From contig OV277869.1 of NCBI GenBank assembly GCA_922989275.2, positions 40,470,189 through 40,534,188 on the forward strand: a stretch of DNA of 64,000 bases, written 5' to 3'. Each line of letters begins with the position of its first letter. The first letter of the stretch is position 1. Origin of the DNA: Gari tellinella. Taxonomy: Eukaryota; Mollusca; Bivalvia; Cardiida; Psammobiidae. Both the position numbers and the translations under genes were made by a program. The notes under the pieces are model-generated. The model saw nothing but the letters and a program-made list of their open reading frames with translations, ran no database searches and was not told the DNA's origin. Shown here piece after piece: positions 10,360-21,346 of this stretch.

Positions 10360-10452
10360 ACCTGTTTTAAATATTCAACCCTAGCGACGAGTATACTTGC
10401 CATTTACATGTACCTTTATAGAAAATTCGAAAAAAGTGTTTCTTTCTGAGTG

Positions 10453-10586
10453 GCAAACAGTTTAGAGCCTGATCAGACGCCGGATCACCGGCGTCTGATC
10501 TGACTCCAAACTGTTTGTAATAGAAATAGAATCTAATAATATTTAGCAGAAACGCGTTTAATAAGAATAACGTCTTCTCCACTGTA
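10453..10586. repeat. MITE family A, right half
   Basis: The hairpin (10453-10518, apex GCCGGATCACCGGC) and the right end AACGTCTTCTCCACTGTA are intact. The left end is missing. Confidence 0.75.
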
Positions 10587-11224
10587 AAGGGTTAGAAAAA
10601 GACCGTTTTCCTTATGATTGCACCTTAGAGTGAGGAAATCATTATTTTTTCACGTTTTAACGAAACTCAAAGCAAACCCAATGTAATGTTTAGCAAATAA
10701 ACTCAATATATCGAACCAGTGTATCAAAATTTAAACGTGACTTCAGCGAGCTTGATTTGATGATATTACCGTAATTTGAAGAAATACGGATAGTTTTGCC
10801 TCAAGCGAGTTCGAGATATTCACATTCGACTGTGTACTATTTTGAAGAAAAAATACGGATGGAATGGATGGACCATAGCGTTTATTACCTACCTCGTCAT
10901 AGCAATATCCTATGTTTATCCTCTACCAATGTTTATCCTCCTATGTTTATCCTTCAGTGTTTATCCTCAAATGTTTATCCGTCAATGTTCCACACCTGTG
11001 TGAGTCTGCGGAACACCTAATGGTACTTATAAACAAGCCACACCCCAACCAATCCTGTATCCATGTGCACAAGAGCACGCTAGCTCGAAATCAATTCTAA
11101 AATATCTCTATTAGGCGTTTAGATATCTATAGGTGACAGACCGTAAAGCTAAATCGCTTCACAATACGATGACGTGTCCAGTTTGTATACAATCGAATCA
11201 CGATAACGGTAGTTCGCTAAAGTC
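10587..11224. other. Gene-free stretch with a short tandem motif
   Basis: No gene seen. From 10903 to 10988 there are five or six imperfect copies of a 13-17 bp unit around TATGTTTATCCTC. Decayed pieces of family H (CGAGTTCGAGATATTC near 10807) also occur. Confidence 0.5.
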
Positions 11225-11293
11225 GAACATACCCGTATTTCAAATTTAAAACGTGGCTAAGCCACGTTTTAAATTTGAAATACGGGTATGTTC
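11225..11293. repeat. Perfect 69-bp hairpin, family H centre
   Basis: GAACATACCCGTATTTCAAA pairs perfectly with its complement across the apex GTGGCTAAGCCAC. A related hairpin sits inside the fuller family H element at 51640-51836. Confidence 0.85.
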
Positions 11294-11934
11294 AATTTCA
11301 GTAAGCACTATAATTATCGAGGTAAAGCTTATATCGACTTAAGCGAATTCTAGTTATCGAAGTTAGAATGTATTTCAAATTGAACTGCGTACGTTTTTGT
11401 AAATAGAAGTCACTATAAGTTGCATCCTTACAAGCTCAGTATTTTAATAATAGCGCGGAATGCTCGAAAGTTCCTCTTGGTTCCATGTCGCTTGATCATG
11501 AGAACTAGAACATGTCTACTGACGTGAAACAAACGCCCCCTCCCATGGGACAATTGCGCACAATGCCAATTAATTCAAACAGTGTGGACCCAAACCAGGC
11601 ATGCGTGCTCTGCATCTGCTTTGAGTCTATATCGTTTCCCGCAATGGGTTTAATCCACGTTATAATAAATATCAATTATATATTATATAATGGCGCGCGA
11701 AGCGTTTTAAAGCAGACGATATTTTAGCATTTTAGGGATAAATGGCAATTGTAGACATTTACTAGTTTTGGAATAATTAGATGCCATGGGCAATTATCCC
11801 ATTAGTGTACTAATATTCGCGCGTTTTCACTGATGGGAGGCTGTGATAGACGATGTTAGATGAAACTGTCGTCTGCTCGCAAATGTCGTCTGCCATTAGT
11901 GAGATATTTATTGAAACAGGAGTGATCTGGGGCC
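11294..11934. other. Gene-free stretch
   Basis: No gene or clear element. Degenerate family H flank (TTAAGCGAATTCTAGTTATC) reaches about 11385; after that there is nothing I can classify. Confidence 0.4.
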
Positions 11935-12068
11935 ACAGGTACTTGACACATACTTTATTATCTATGAACCCCCTCCCCCCTTAAAAAAAAAAAAAAAAAA
12001 TCTACCTATAATTTTTTTTTAAGCGGGGAGGGGGTTCATAGATAATAAAGTATGTGTCAAGTACCTGT
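11935..12068. repeat. Inverted repeat with poly(A)/poly(T) loop
   Basis: Arms of about 48 bp (ACAGGTACTTGACACATACT... and its complement) enclose A and T homopolymers. It abuts the family I element that follows. Confidence 0.8.
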
Positions 12069-12072
12069 GTCT

Positions 12073-12314
12073 GGGGCCCGTTTCATAAAACTTCGTACGA
12101 CAAAAACGGTCGTAAGTCAAAACTTTAAAATACATATAATTTCTTAAATCTCTGTCTAATCCTGTCTTGTGACATCTATTTGAATCGTCTTTTCAAGACG
12201 ATTCCAAAGAGATGTCACAAGACAGGATTAGAAGGGGAAATAAATAGTATTTAAGACTTTTATAATCTGACTTATGACAACCTTTGTCGTACGAAGTTTT
12301 ATGAAACGGTTCCC
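12073..12314. repeat. MITE family I
   Basis: Ends GGGGCCCGTTTCATAAAAC and GTTTTATGAAACGGTTCCC. Inner TIR GTCGTAAGTCA. The central hairpin CTAATCCTGTCTTGTGACAT pairs with its complement around GAATCGTCTTTTC. A cleaner copy lies at 15228-15470. Confidence 0.8.
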
Positions 12315-12479
12315 AGATTCTGAGACTTAGTAGACGTGATATGTTCAGTAAAGTTCATCATTTGCTCCGTCAAGTCTATATATTATATGTCAACATGTAC
12401 ACTTTATGCAGAGGTTATTAACCGGAGCTGTTGTGCATTTTGCTAAGAGGTATTGGCACGATATGATCGAGGGCCTATA

Positions 12480-12785
12480 TAATACTGGCTTATTATTATA
12501 CCCGAACGAACAGACGGACAGGGGTAAGTCAGCATGCCCCCGACTGATCGTCGCAGGGGCATAAAACATCAGTATTGACTTTAAAAGTCCATTAGCCCAA
12601 CCAACTTCCTTTGAACAACTTTTGAAACTCAGACCAAAATGCATCTACAAGTTTGATTACACGAGGCTATTGGTTTCAGAGAAATTGTTTGCAATTGTTG
12701 ACGGACAGATGGATGGATGGATGCCGGATAGAGGGGTATCACAAATGCTCACCTTGAGCACTGTGTGCTCTGGTGAGCTTAATAT
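12480..12785. repeat. Fragment of a pearl-like element
   Basis: Contains GAACAGACGGACAGG, CATGCCCCCGACTGATCG, a GATGGATGGATG microsatellite and a GCTCACC...GGTGAGC stem-loop at 12754-12780. These are the pieces expected at the ends of bivalve pearl/HINE elements, but the tandem core is absent. Confidence 0.5.
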
Positions 12786-12927
12786 AAGGGGTGGTGGGGT
12801 CTGCTGAATTTGAATCATTCTAATCATTATCTAAAGAATCCAAAAGACGACTAAACTGTTAATGGTGATCAATTCAGTAGGAAACATGTTATTTTTTCCC
12901 CAAATGAATATGTTCATTGCAAACAGT

Positions 12928-13533
12928 TGACAAATATTGTGTGTGTTGTTCCCAAGGAGTTTTCATAGGGAGGGAAAATTAAAAGTTGGCTTACAAAAGG
13001 AGTTGTTATAGGGAGGGAAAATTAAAACTTGGCTTACAAAATTTGCAGTAATGCGGCGTCTGATCTGGATTTAAGCTGTTTGTCACTCCTCATTAGGATA
13101 TCTTCTGTCAAAATGTCCACTTATATGTAAATTTGAGGGAAAAAATTAAGCAGACCATATTACACCAGTGAAAGTGTTAGACATATTTTTCTTATTTGGG
13201 GAAGCATTTTGAAAAAAGTGAATCACTGCAGGGCTGCCACAAGCTGATATGAAAAACCCTAAGATTTCTAAAATTTCTATTTTTACAAGATCGATTTTAG
13301 GCATCGTATCTTAAATCCTTTACCCCATAGTCTGTTTGTAGTTTTAAAGACATGTGACTACTAAAAGCAGGTATGAAGTAAAGCAGAATGCGCCTTAAAT
13401 CGCATTCTGCTTTACTTTCAGCCTGCTTTAAGCTACCATCTGCTTAGATAAAAATCTGAAGATTTCAGAAAAATCCGGAGAAATGGCAGCCCTGTCACTG
13501 TTGGGAGGGGTGTTGTAGGGAGGGAGCACTGTA
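12928..13533. repeat. MITE family D, rearranged and split
   Basis: The left part has two copies of a unit containing GGAGTT-TATAGGGAGGGAAA (about 12955-13040) and half of the hairpin (GCGGCGTCTGATCTGGATTT). The right end GTAGGGAGGGAGCACTGTA lies beyond the family K element nested at 13229-13494. Confidence 0.65.
13229..13494. repeat. MITE family K with 6-bp target duplication
   Basis: Ends CAGGGCTGCCA and TGGCAGCCCTG, flanked on both sides by TCACTG. Inside is a truncated family C sequence (TTTACCCCATAGTCTG) with its hairpin AAGTAAAGCAGAATGCG and complement. It is nested in a family D element. Confidence 0.85.
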
Positions 13534-13675
13534 ATGTCTTTCCCACTGTACAAAAGGGGTTAAATGATAAGTGAAACACTATAAGGGTATTTCCTTTTCT
13601 ATATTTTCCATATCTCTATATTATAGCTCCATATGAAATGTTAGTATCACAGTTTAAGCTCTAATACTACTTCAA

Positions 13676-13884
13676 ACCATCTCTATAAATTATTACTGAC
13701 CACTAAATTGTGATAATTATTAGGTGTTTACGACATGTGATTGCTTAAAGCAAGGTTACTGTAAAACAGAAAGCTCCTTTAGGAGCTTTCTGTTTTACTG
13801 CCACCTTGCTTTAAGCTGTCACCTGTCTTATAACAATCAATTAGCCTTCGTTTTAGTGGTCGTATTGATATATGTTTTACTGTA
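13676..13884. repeat. MITE family L (TA target)
   Basis: Family L is a TA element with ends near TACAGTAAAACCTCTCTAAT and inner tracts GACCACTAAATTGTG and TTTTAGTGGTCGT. The hairpin at 13745-13815 is AAAGCAAGGTTACTGTAAAA and near-complement with apex AGCTCCTTTAGGAGCT. The left end is worn. Confidence 0.8.
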
Positions 13885-14101
13885 AATCCTAAACCTGTGA
13901 CTAGTAAAGACTTTTATTTGTTTCTAACTACATGTACATAAACAATAAAACATGTGTGTTAACCTATTATAAATACACATTTTAACACCTTTAAATGTTC
14001 CCCCGACTAAATAAAACAGTTCCACTTTATATAGTCATTTATATGTACTGTTACAATATTTTTCTATTTTCTGTTACAATATTTTTTCTATATTCTAGAC
14101 T
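13885..14101. other. AT-rich intergenic stretch
   Basis: Nothing recognised apart from two copies of CTGTTACAATATTTTTCTAT near 14048 and 14070. Confidence 0.4.
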
Positions 14102-14262
14102 GTTACTTATGAAATATATGTTCTGTTCTAGCAGAAGGTAGCTTAAAGCAGCCTGAAAATAAAGCAGAATGGGTTGAGGTGCATTCTGCTTTATATTCAA
14201 ACTGCTTTAGGTGGTCATTTGTCTTCAAAACTAGAAACTGGCTATGGGCTTAAGGTTAAGAC
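14102..14262. repeat. MITE family C, truncated left
   Basis: Keeps TTCTAGCAGAAGGTAGCTTA, the hairpin with an asymmetric apex (GGGTTGAGGTGC) and the right end CTGGCTATGGGCTTAAGG. Confidence 0.65.
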
Positions 14263-14417
14263 AGCTAGATGCTTTTAAAGCAGGCTAAAAATGCTTTCTG
14301 CTTTACTTTCAATGCTTTGAGCATCCATCAATCACAATGCAGTAACAAACAAGGCATTGGTAAAAGCATGAAAATATGTATGCTTATGAGGAAGATAAGG
14401 GTTAGCATGTTTACTGC

Positions 14418-14638
14418 TTAACCCATTACCCCATAAATATGCCTGTTTATGCCTTTAATTTATTTCTCCACTGAAGAAAAAAATCCAATTTATTCAGACA
14501 GGAATATGTACAATGAAATTGTTTTCTACATCCTAGCTGATGGTAGCTTAAAGCAGGCACATTCTGCTTTACTTTCAACATGCTTTAAGTAGTAACCTAT
14601 CTTCAAAACTAGAAACAGGCTATAGGGTAATGGGTTAA
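14418..14638. repeat. MITE family C
   Basis: TTAACCCATTACCCCATA on the left and TATAGGGTAATGGGTTAA on the right. The hairpin has lost part of one arm (GCAGGCACATTCTGC). Confidence 0.85.
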
Positions 14639-14754
14639 GAAACCAGTTTTCTATAACTCATATAGTTTACCCCTGAATCATTTAGTGGACAACTCAAAGT
14701 CTAGCTACTGCTTTGACTAATTAGGGTTAATTTTAAGAATACATGTACATTGTA

Positions 14755-14875
14755 AAATGTCCAACAGTGCAGACCCTGTTCAGAGGAGCCCTCTGACCTT
14801 GGGCTACACTGTTTGCACAGGACAAGACTTAGTGTACTCTTCACAGGTGCATTGTTTCTTTATGAGGAGTATAGT
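14755..14875. repeat. MITE family B fragment
   Basis: CCAACAGTGCAGACCCTGTT, AGAGGAGCCCTCTGAC and GGCTACACTGTTTGCACAGG retain the family B hairpin with half of its apex gone. Confidence 0.6.
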
Positions 14876-15046
14876 ACACTCATCTAGGGTTCAATTATCA
14901 TGTTTACTGTTTTAGAAACCCTTTTGATTTCTTAGACAGATGTTTATCAATACTTTATACTGCAATACTACTAAAAATAGATAAAAATGAAGACAAAACA
15001 AAACACAGTCTACAACAAAAATCTTAATATGATAGTAAAAGAAAAC

Positions 15047-15558
15047 ATATGAGCCGTGCCATGACAAAACCTGCCTTATTGCATTGCATCATTGTACAGA
15101 CCAAGTAAGGTTGTCATCCAAGGCCCTGTATTTGAGTTTGGTCTACACTGCCAATTTATCGTATGTAATACAGCTACATAAACTGCTTTAGATGCATGAT
15201 GTTGTCAAACTGTGTAGATAAAGACCAGGGGCCCGTTTCATAAAACATCTTACGACAAATGTTGTCGTAAGTCAGATTATAAAAGTATCAATTATTATTT
15301 ATTTATCCATCTAATCCTGTCTTGTGACATCTTTTTGGAATCGTCTTTTCAAGACGATTCCAAAAAGATGTCACAAGACATGATTAGATAGAGAAATCAC
15401 AAATCAAATGTATTTTAAAGTTTTGACTTACGACAACATTTGTCGTAAGAAGTTTTATGAAACGGGCCCCAGCTGCCACGTCTTTGACGCAGCGGCTGGC
15501 CTTGATCTATACTATTTGAAATGCAATAAGGCAGGTTTTCTCATGGCACAGCTCATAT
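15047..15558. repeat. MITE family J, split by a nested family I element
   Basis: Inverted ends GAGCCGTGCCATGACAAAAC and GTTTTCTCATGGCACAGCTC, continuing as CTGCCTTATTGCATT. Its own central hairpin (CAAACTGTGTAGATAAAGAC against GATCTATACTATTTGAA) is interrupted at the apex by family I. Confidence 0.8.
15228..15470. repeat. MITE family I, clean copy nested in J
   Basis: GGGGCCCGTTTCATAAAAC to its complement, with inner GACAAATGTTGTCGTAAGTC. The central hairpin of about 75 bp has one visible arm difference (CAAGACATG against CCTGTCTTG). The centre 15338-15360 reads GAATCGTCT, five bases, AGACGATTC. Confidence 0.9.
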
Positions 15559-15629
15559 AGCTTTGTTGGCTTAAAAATGAAAAACTAGAATTATTACTAA
15601 AGATGATTCATACCCCCACTACAGTTCCC

Positions 15630-16040
15630 TGTCATAATGTTCTGGACAAGGTTTTTCAATCATCAAGGTCAGAGGTCAAGGTGACATGAAAGTGGTATCT
15701 GACACTTAGCAATCCTAAGATGTATCCACACACTAGGTTTGGTAATCCTAGATTGTATAAAATAGAAGATATTCTCTGGACGATTTTTCAATAATCAAGG
15801 TCAAAGTGATCTGAAAGTGATACGCTACACTCCTCCATCTCAAGATGTATGCACACCTAGATGATATGGGGAGTTATTCTCTTGACAAGGATTCATTTAT
15901 CAAGGTCACAGGTCATGGTCAAGACCAAATTGATCAAAAAGTGGTATGTGACACTTGGCAATCCCAATATGTATACACACACCAGGTTTGGTATTCCTAG
16001 ATGGCATAGTCAAGGAGTTATGCTATAGACAAGGTGCAAA
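15630..16040. repeat. Imperfect tandem repeat, about 125-bp unit
   Basis: Three to four units, each with a variant of GACAAGGATT-ATCAAGGTCA and ATGTATCCACACACTAGG. The style resembles the cores of pearl-like elements, but no ends are visible. Confidence 0.6.
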
Positions 16041-16208
16041 GCAGGGTCATGTATTCAGCTTAAGATGTTCTTCAATACGAATAGCAAGTCTTAGGAGTGC
16101 ATTCAGTGGGAGTGTGATCAGCTTATTCTCTCAAGAAAGTTGAGAGTTGAATACAACATCCTGTAGCAAACCGGCAACTGGTGAAGTGTTTATTATATGC
16201 CTTCAATA

Positions 16209-16407
16209 TACAGTAAAACCTCTCTAATACGACCACTTAATTTTGCTAACTATTAGGTTACCGTATTACGGCAGGTGACTGCTTAAAGTAAGGTGACAGT
16301 AAAACAGAAAGCTCCTTCACTTACTGTCACCTTGCTTTAAGTTGACATCTGTCTTTTATTCATTTAATTGACATTTTTCATTGGTTGTAATAGAGAGGTT
16401 TAACTGC
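16209..16407. repeat. MITE family L
   Basis: TACAGTAAAACCTCTCTAAT to GTAATAGAGAGGTTTAACTG. The hairpin has lost its apex and part of an arm (AGAAAGCTCCTTCACTTACT). Confidence 0.8.
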
Positions 16408-16429
16408 ACACCCACCAACAACTAAATAC

Positions 16430-18333
16430 AAGAGGGCCTGAAGGCCCTGATATCGCTCACCATTTGTAATGAAGCCTGATAGCTTTACCTTTGAATTTCA
16501 CCCGTTTTATTCTAAATCCATTCAAGTTTGTCGACCTACTGTAGTATATAGTAGAGTACATCAAAGGCAGATAACTAAAGCCTAAACAATACTGAAATGA
16601 AGCCTTTTTCTAGCATTTCAAAGTATATCAAGGGCAGGTAACTATTGCCACAATGATTACATTTCAACAATAATTGCACTCCTTCCAGAACCTGTAACTA
16701 CAGCCTTTGTGTACAAGTATAATCAAAATCCATTGAAAACTGTAGTTGCAAGAGTGTAAACGCTGTAAAATATGGCATTTTCAGCAATTCAAAGGTAGAT
16801 ATCTCTTGATCTATTTGTCCGATTCCAACCATAATCACCCTGTTTCTAACTCTTATAGTCATATACAATCTGGGCAAGTTTGAGAGAGCTTGCATAAATA
16901 TTGTGGCCTCTAGAGCGTAAACACTGTTAAATATATCATTTTCAGCAATTCAAAGGTAGATAACTTTTGACCTATTTAACCGATTACAACCATAATTGAA
17001 CTCATCCAAAGTCTTATGGTAATATACAATCTGAGTAAGTTTGAGAAAGATTGGATAAAATTTGTGACCTCTAGTGTGTAAACACTGTTAAATATGGCAT
17101 TTTAAGCAATTCAAAGGTAGATAACTCTCGACCTATAAGTCTGATTTCAACCATAATCAAACTCATCTGAACTCTTATAGTCATTTACAATCTAAGCAGG
17201 TTTGAGATAGATTAGATAACAAGAGGGCCTGAAGGCCCTGATATCGCTCACCTTTTATAATGAAGCCTGATAGCTTTACCTTTGAATTTCACCTGTTTTA
17301 TTCTAAATCCATTCAAATGTGTAGTATAGCATGTACACAACATTGCAATATGACCCATTCTAGTATGTATAGTAGAGTACATCAAAGGCAGATAACTAGA
17401 GCCTAAATAATACTGAAATGAAGCCTTTTCTAGCATTTCAAAGTAAATCAAGGGCAGATAACTCTTGCCACAATGATCGGATTTCAACAATAATTGCACT
17501 CCCTCGAGAACTTATAGCTTTATACATTGTGTGCAATTATAATTAAAATCCATTGAAAATTGTGGCCTCTAGAGTGCAAACACTGTTAATATGGCATTTT
17601 CAGCAATTCAAAGGTAGACAACTCTTGACCTATAAATCTGAATCCAACCATAACCTAACTCATCGGAATTCTTATGGTTATATACAATCTGAGCAAGTTT
17701 AAGAAAGATTGGATTAAAATTGTGGCCTCTAGAGTGTAAACACCATTAAATATGGCATTTTCAGCAATTCAAAGGTAAATAACTCTTGACCTACAGGTCC
17801 GATTGCAACCCTAATCAAACTCATCTGAATTCTTATAGTCATATACCATCTGATGAAGTTTGAGAAAGATTGGATTGAAATTGTGGCCTCTAGAGTGTAA
17901 ACAACATTAAATATGGCATTTTCAGCAATTTAAAGATAACTCTTGACCTATCAATCCAATTCTAACCATAATTAAACTTATCCGAACTCTTGCAGTTATA
18001 TACAATCTGAGCAAGATTGGAAAAGATTGAATTAAAATTGTGGCCTCTAGAGTGTAAACACTGTTAAATATTGCATTTTCAGCAATTCAAAGGTGGAAAA
18101 CTCTTGACCTATATGTCCAATATCAACCATAATCCAACTCATCCGAACTCTTATGGTAATATACAATCTGAGTAAGTTACAGAAAGATTTGATAAAAATT
18201 GTGGCCTCTAGAGTGTAAACACCAAAATTGTTGACAACGGACGACGAACGACGGACGACGAACGACGGACATTCAAGGATTGAAAAAGCTCACCCTGAGC
18301 TAGCTCAGGTGAGCTAGCTCAGGTGAGCTAAAA
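16430..18333. mobile_element. Pearl-like (HINE-type) elements with a 160-bp tandem core
   Basis: Two elements share this stretch, each beginning with the stem-loop AGAGGGCCTGAAGGCCCTGA (16430 and 17220). The core is repeats of about 160 bp starting GTGGCCTCTAGAGTGTAAAC at 16903, 17064, 17562, 17722, 17883, 18040 and 18200. A microsatellite of GGACGACGAAC units (18235-18270) and the inverted end GCTCACCCTGAGCTAGCTCA follow. This order of terminal stem-loop, tandem core, ACGG-like microsatellite and subterminal inverted repeat is that of the pearl elements of bivalves, related to Helentrons. Class assignment is inference; no Rep/helicase is present. Confidence 0.75.
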
Positions 18334-18503
18334 AGAAACATTTGATATTTTAAGCAGAACAAAAGAATTAATGTCACAAAGAATAACTTTCACAATGTCA
18401 TGTAAATGTGATGACGTCATGCTTATCGGAAACATGGTCAGATGAAAACAAATGATGTGATACAATGAGTTTGAGCCTGGTATCATAATGTACAAATACA
18501 AGT

Positions 18504-18743
18504 TTAACCCATTATCCAATAACCTGTTTCTAGTTTTGAAGACAGGTGATTACTTGAGGCAGGTTGAAAACAAAGCTAAATGCGCCTAAAGGCGCATTCT
18601 GCTTTATTTTCAGCCTGCTTTAATGTACCACCTGTTAGAATATAGAAAACATTTTCTATAATAAGTGTTCATTACTGTATTTTTGTTCAGTGGAAGGTTA
18701 AATTCAAGGCGTAAAAAGGCTTAGTTATAGGGTAATGGGTTAA
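18504..18743. repeat. MITE family C
   Basis: TTAACCCATTATCCAATAAC to ATAGGGTAATGGGTTAA. The hairpin has an apex GCGCCTAAAGGCGC. Confidence 0.9.
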
Positions 18744-18774
18744 AAGCCTGATATCACAGGAAAGCATAAACTGT

Positions 18775-19014
18775 TTAACTCATAAATACACCTTTTTACG
18801 CGTTGAATTAATGCCTTCACAGGAGAAAATAGTTCATCAATAGTCATGAATGTGTGCCATAAGAAATAATTTCTATGTCCTAGTACATGGTAGCTTAAAG
18901 CAGGCTGAAAGTAAAGCAGAATGTGCCTTAAGGCACATTCTGCTTTACTTTTAACCTGCTTTAAGTTGACACCTATCTTCAAAACAAGAAACAGGCTATG
19001 GGGTAATGGGTTAA
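18775..19014. repeat. MITE family C, intact hairpin (GTGCC variant)
   Basis: TTAACTCATAAATACACC to TATGGGGTAATGGGTTAA. The hairpin 18897-18966 has arms GAATGTGCC and GGCACATTC, the A/T variant of the more common GCGCC/GGCGC pair. Confidence 0.9.
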
Positions 19015-19265
19015 ATGGCTCGGCATATTGATATTCATAACACTTTTGAGATTCTAAAAGCTCTAAAACACTTTCATATATCACAAACAACAAAGTCTTG
19101 ACACAAATGCTAAAATAAAGACTGCTTTAACTTATGGGTAGAAATTCAACAAAACTCTACCTACCATGAACATTTATCATATGAATTATTACATTAGCTA
19201 CTAAAATAATGAAACAATTTATCACAAAACAGTACAGACTGGTGTCAGACATATTTCATCAGAAA

Positions 19266-19322
19266 ACTGTGCAGACCCTGATCAGACAGCTCCTTTTTAG
19301 CTGTCTCCTCTGTGTCTTCACT
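19266..19322. repeat. B/E-type hairpin fragment
   Basis: CTGTGCAGACCCTGATCAGA and AGCTGTCTCCTCTGTGTCTT are remnants of a B/E hairpin whose apex pair has changed to AGCTCC-TTTTTAGCT. Confidence 0.5.
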
Positions 19323-19324
19323 TT

Positions 19325-19574
19325 TTAACCCTTTTCCCCATAGCCAATTTCTAGTTTTGAAAATAGGTAACCACTTAAAGCAGGTTGAAAGTAAAGCAGA
19401 ATGCGCCTTAAGGCGCATTCTGCTTTACTTTCAGCCTGCTTTAAGCTATTATTTACTAGGATGAAGAAAATATTCCTTATGGTATATTCATGACTGTTTT
19501 AATCTGAACTAATTTCTTCAATGGATGAATGAATTAAAAGTGTAAAAAGTCGTATTTATGGGGGAATGGGTTAA
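19325..19574. repeat. MITE family C, shares its right TTAA with the next copy
   Basis: TTAACCCTTTTCCCCATAGC to GGGGAATGGGTTAA. The hairpin is the GCGCC variant, perfect over both arms. The right TTAA (19571-19574) is also the left TTAA of the following element. Confidence 0.9.
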
Positions 19575-19799
19575 CCCATTATCCCGTAAAAACACTTTTT
19601 ACACCTTTAAGTTATTCCTTCACTCAAAAAAATACTCCCAATTTATGCAGTCATGAATATATATTATAAGAAATATTTTCTATATTCTAGCAGATTGAAG
19701 CTTAAAGCAGGTTGAAGGCACATTCTGCTTTACTTTCAACTTGCTTTAAGTGGTCACCTGTTTTCAAAAATAGAATCAGGCTATGGGGTAATTGGTTAA
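19571..19799. repeat. MITE family C, abutting the previous copy
   Basis: TTAACCCATTATCCCGTAAA to TATGGGGTAATTGGTTAA. The hairpin has lost its apex and inner arm (GGTTGAAGGCACATTCTGC). Confidence 0.9.
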
Positions 19800-19913
19800 A
19801 AAAGAGTTAATATATACTTATAGCAGTATCAGGGTGAACATTCATTCCACAACGACATGAAGCTGATATTTCACCATGTAATATGTCCACCGGGTAAAGC
19901 GGTATATATCCTT

Positions 19914-20128
19914 TTAACTCCTTGCATGCTGGATAATATTTTCATCTGCAACAATAGTCGTCTACTGCTGTTCTTTAAAAAGAAATTTCTAAATTTCTTT
20001 TTTAAAATAGAGTCAGGATGTCGAACAGTTTGTATCCTGATGAGATGCCGCGTTACGCGGCATCTCATCAGGATCCAAACTGTTTGCAAAGTTTATCATG
20101 TTTTCACCACTAGCTTGCTAGAAGTTAA
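19914..20128. repeat. MITE family O (TTAA target)
   Basis: Ends TTAACTCCTTGCATGCTGG and TAGCTTGCTAGAAGTTAA. The hairpin 20023-20087 has arms GATGAGATGCCGCG and CGCGGCATCTCATC: an A/D-type hairpin inside a TTAA element with unrelated ends. Confidence 0.85.
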
Positions 20129-20509
20129 TCTACATTTCATTTTCAAATGTCATGCATTTATCCCTTTGAGATTGATAAACGCTTTCTGTGGCATACACTA
20201 AAAATCAATATAAATAAAACAAAAAAAGAGCGAAAAAAATGCACAATTATAAAATATCACAAGTTTATGACTTAATTATGAGATGTGTATGTTTCCATGG
20301 CAACAGGAGTAGCTCTATCGGTATTTTTCAGGATTCCAAACATACTTTGGTTTGGGCTTTTGCTTTTGCTTTCGCTTGGACTTTTTCTCCGAGGCAGGGC
20401 GTGGTATGTGGATTGGTTGCCATGGCATCGGGTTGTAGAAGGTGGGAACTGGATAAGCACTGGTGTCATGGTAACCTGAAATGGTAATAATGAGAATTTC
20501 AACATAAAA
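20129..20509. other. Gene-free stretch
   Basis: No gene seen. CCATGGCAAC (20296) and GTTGCCATGG (20416) are inverted about 120 bp apart and could be worn ends of another element. Confidence 0.35.
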
Positions 20510-20705
20510 TAAATTTCTATAACATCCACTAAATTGTGTAAATTATTAGATGTTTAAGACAGGTGACAGCTTAAAGCAAGATGACAGTAAAACAGAAAGC
20601 TCCTTTTCTGTTTTACAGTCACCTTGCTTTATATAAGCTGTCAACTGTCTTTCATAAAATCATAATGCCTTCTTTTTAGTGGTCGTAACAGAGAGGTTTT
20701 ACTGT
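20510..20705. repeat. MITE family L
   Basis: CATCCACTAAATTGTGTAAA to CAGAGAGGTTTTACTGTA. The hairpin (20567-20640) has a shortened apex AAAGCTCCTTTTCTG. Confidence 0.8.
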
Positions 20706-20854
20706 ATTCCATTTGAATTTCACAATTAAAACTTTAACATAAATGTATATAAAACTATAATGGATAAGTTAAAAAGTTTGTTTTCTAGTTAAAATGGCAT
20801 GTGGCTGCATAAAGCAGGATGAAAGTAAAGCAGAAAGTTCCTGAATGGCATACA

Positions 20855-21084
20855 TTAACTCTCTCAACACCATGGACCTGTTTAAAATACACTCATTACA
20901 TTTGCAAACAGTGTATACCCAGATCAGAGGGCTCCTATAGGAGCCCTCTGATCAGGGTCTACATTGTTTGCTAATTTAGAGCAGTATTTATAAAACTACC
21001 CAGAATTCCAAGTTATAAGACTGGTTCATGTTTTGGTAACTTAAATGATCCACAAAGGAACTACTAAGTGTTGAAAGATTTAAG
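20855..21084. repeat. MITE family E
   Basis: TTAACTCTCTCAACACCATG to GTGTTGAAAGATTTAA. The hairpin has apex GGCTCCTATAGGAGCC, the same apex as the copy on the Kelch stop codon. Confidence 0.85.
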
Positions 21085-21095
21085 TTTCATAATTT

Positions 21096-21346
21096 TAACC
21101 CTTTCCCAAATAGAAGCGACTTTTAGCACATTTTATTTATTCCACCGCTGAAGGAAATAGTTCCAATTTATACAGTCATGAATATAATTTATAAGAATTA
21201 TTTTCAGTTTCCTTGCAGATTATAGCTTAAAGCAGGCTGAAAGTAAAGCAGAATGTGCCTTAAGGCACATTCTGCTTTACTTTCAACCTGCTTTAAGTGG
21301 TCACCTGTCTTTAAAACTGGAAACAGGCTATGAGGTAAAGGGTTAA
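21096..21346. repeat. MITE family C
   Basis: TTAACCCTTTCCCAAATAGA to CTATGAGGTAAAGGGTTAA. The hairpin is the GTGCC/GGCAC variant with perfect pairing. Confidence 0.9.
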
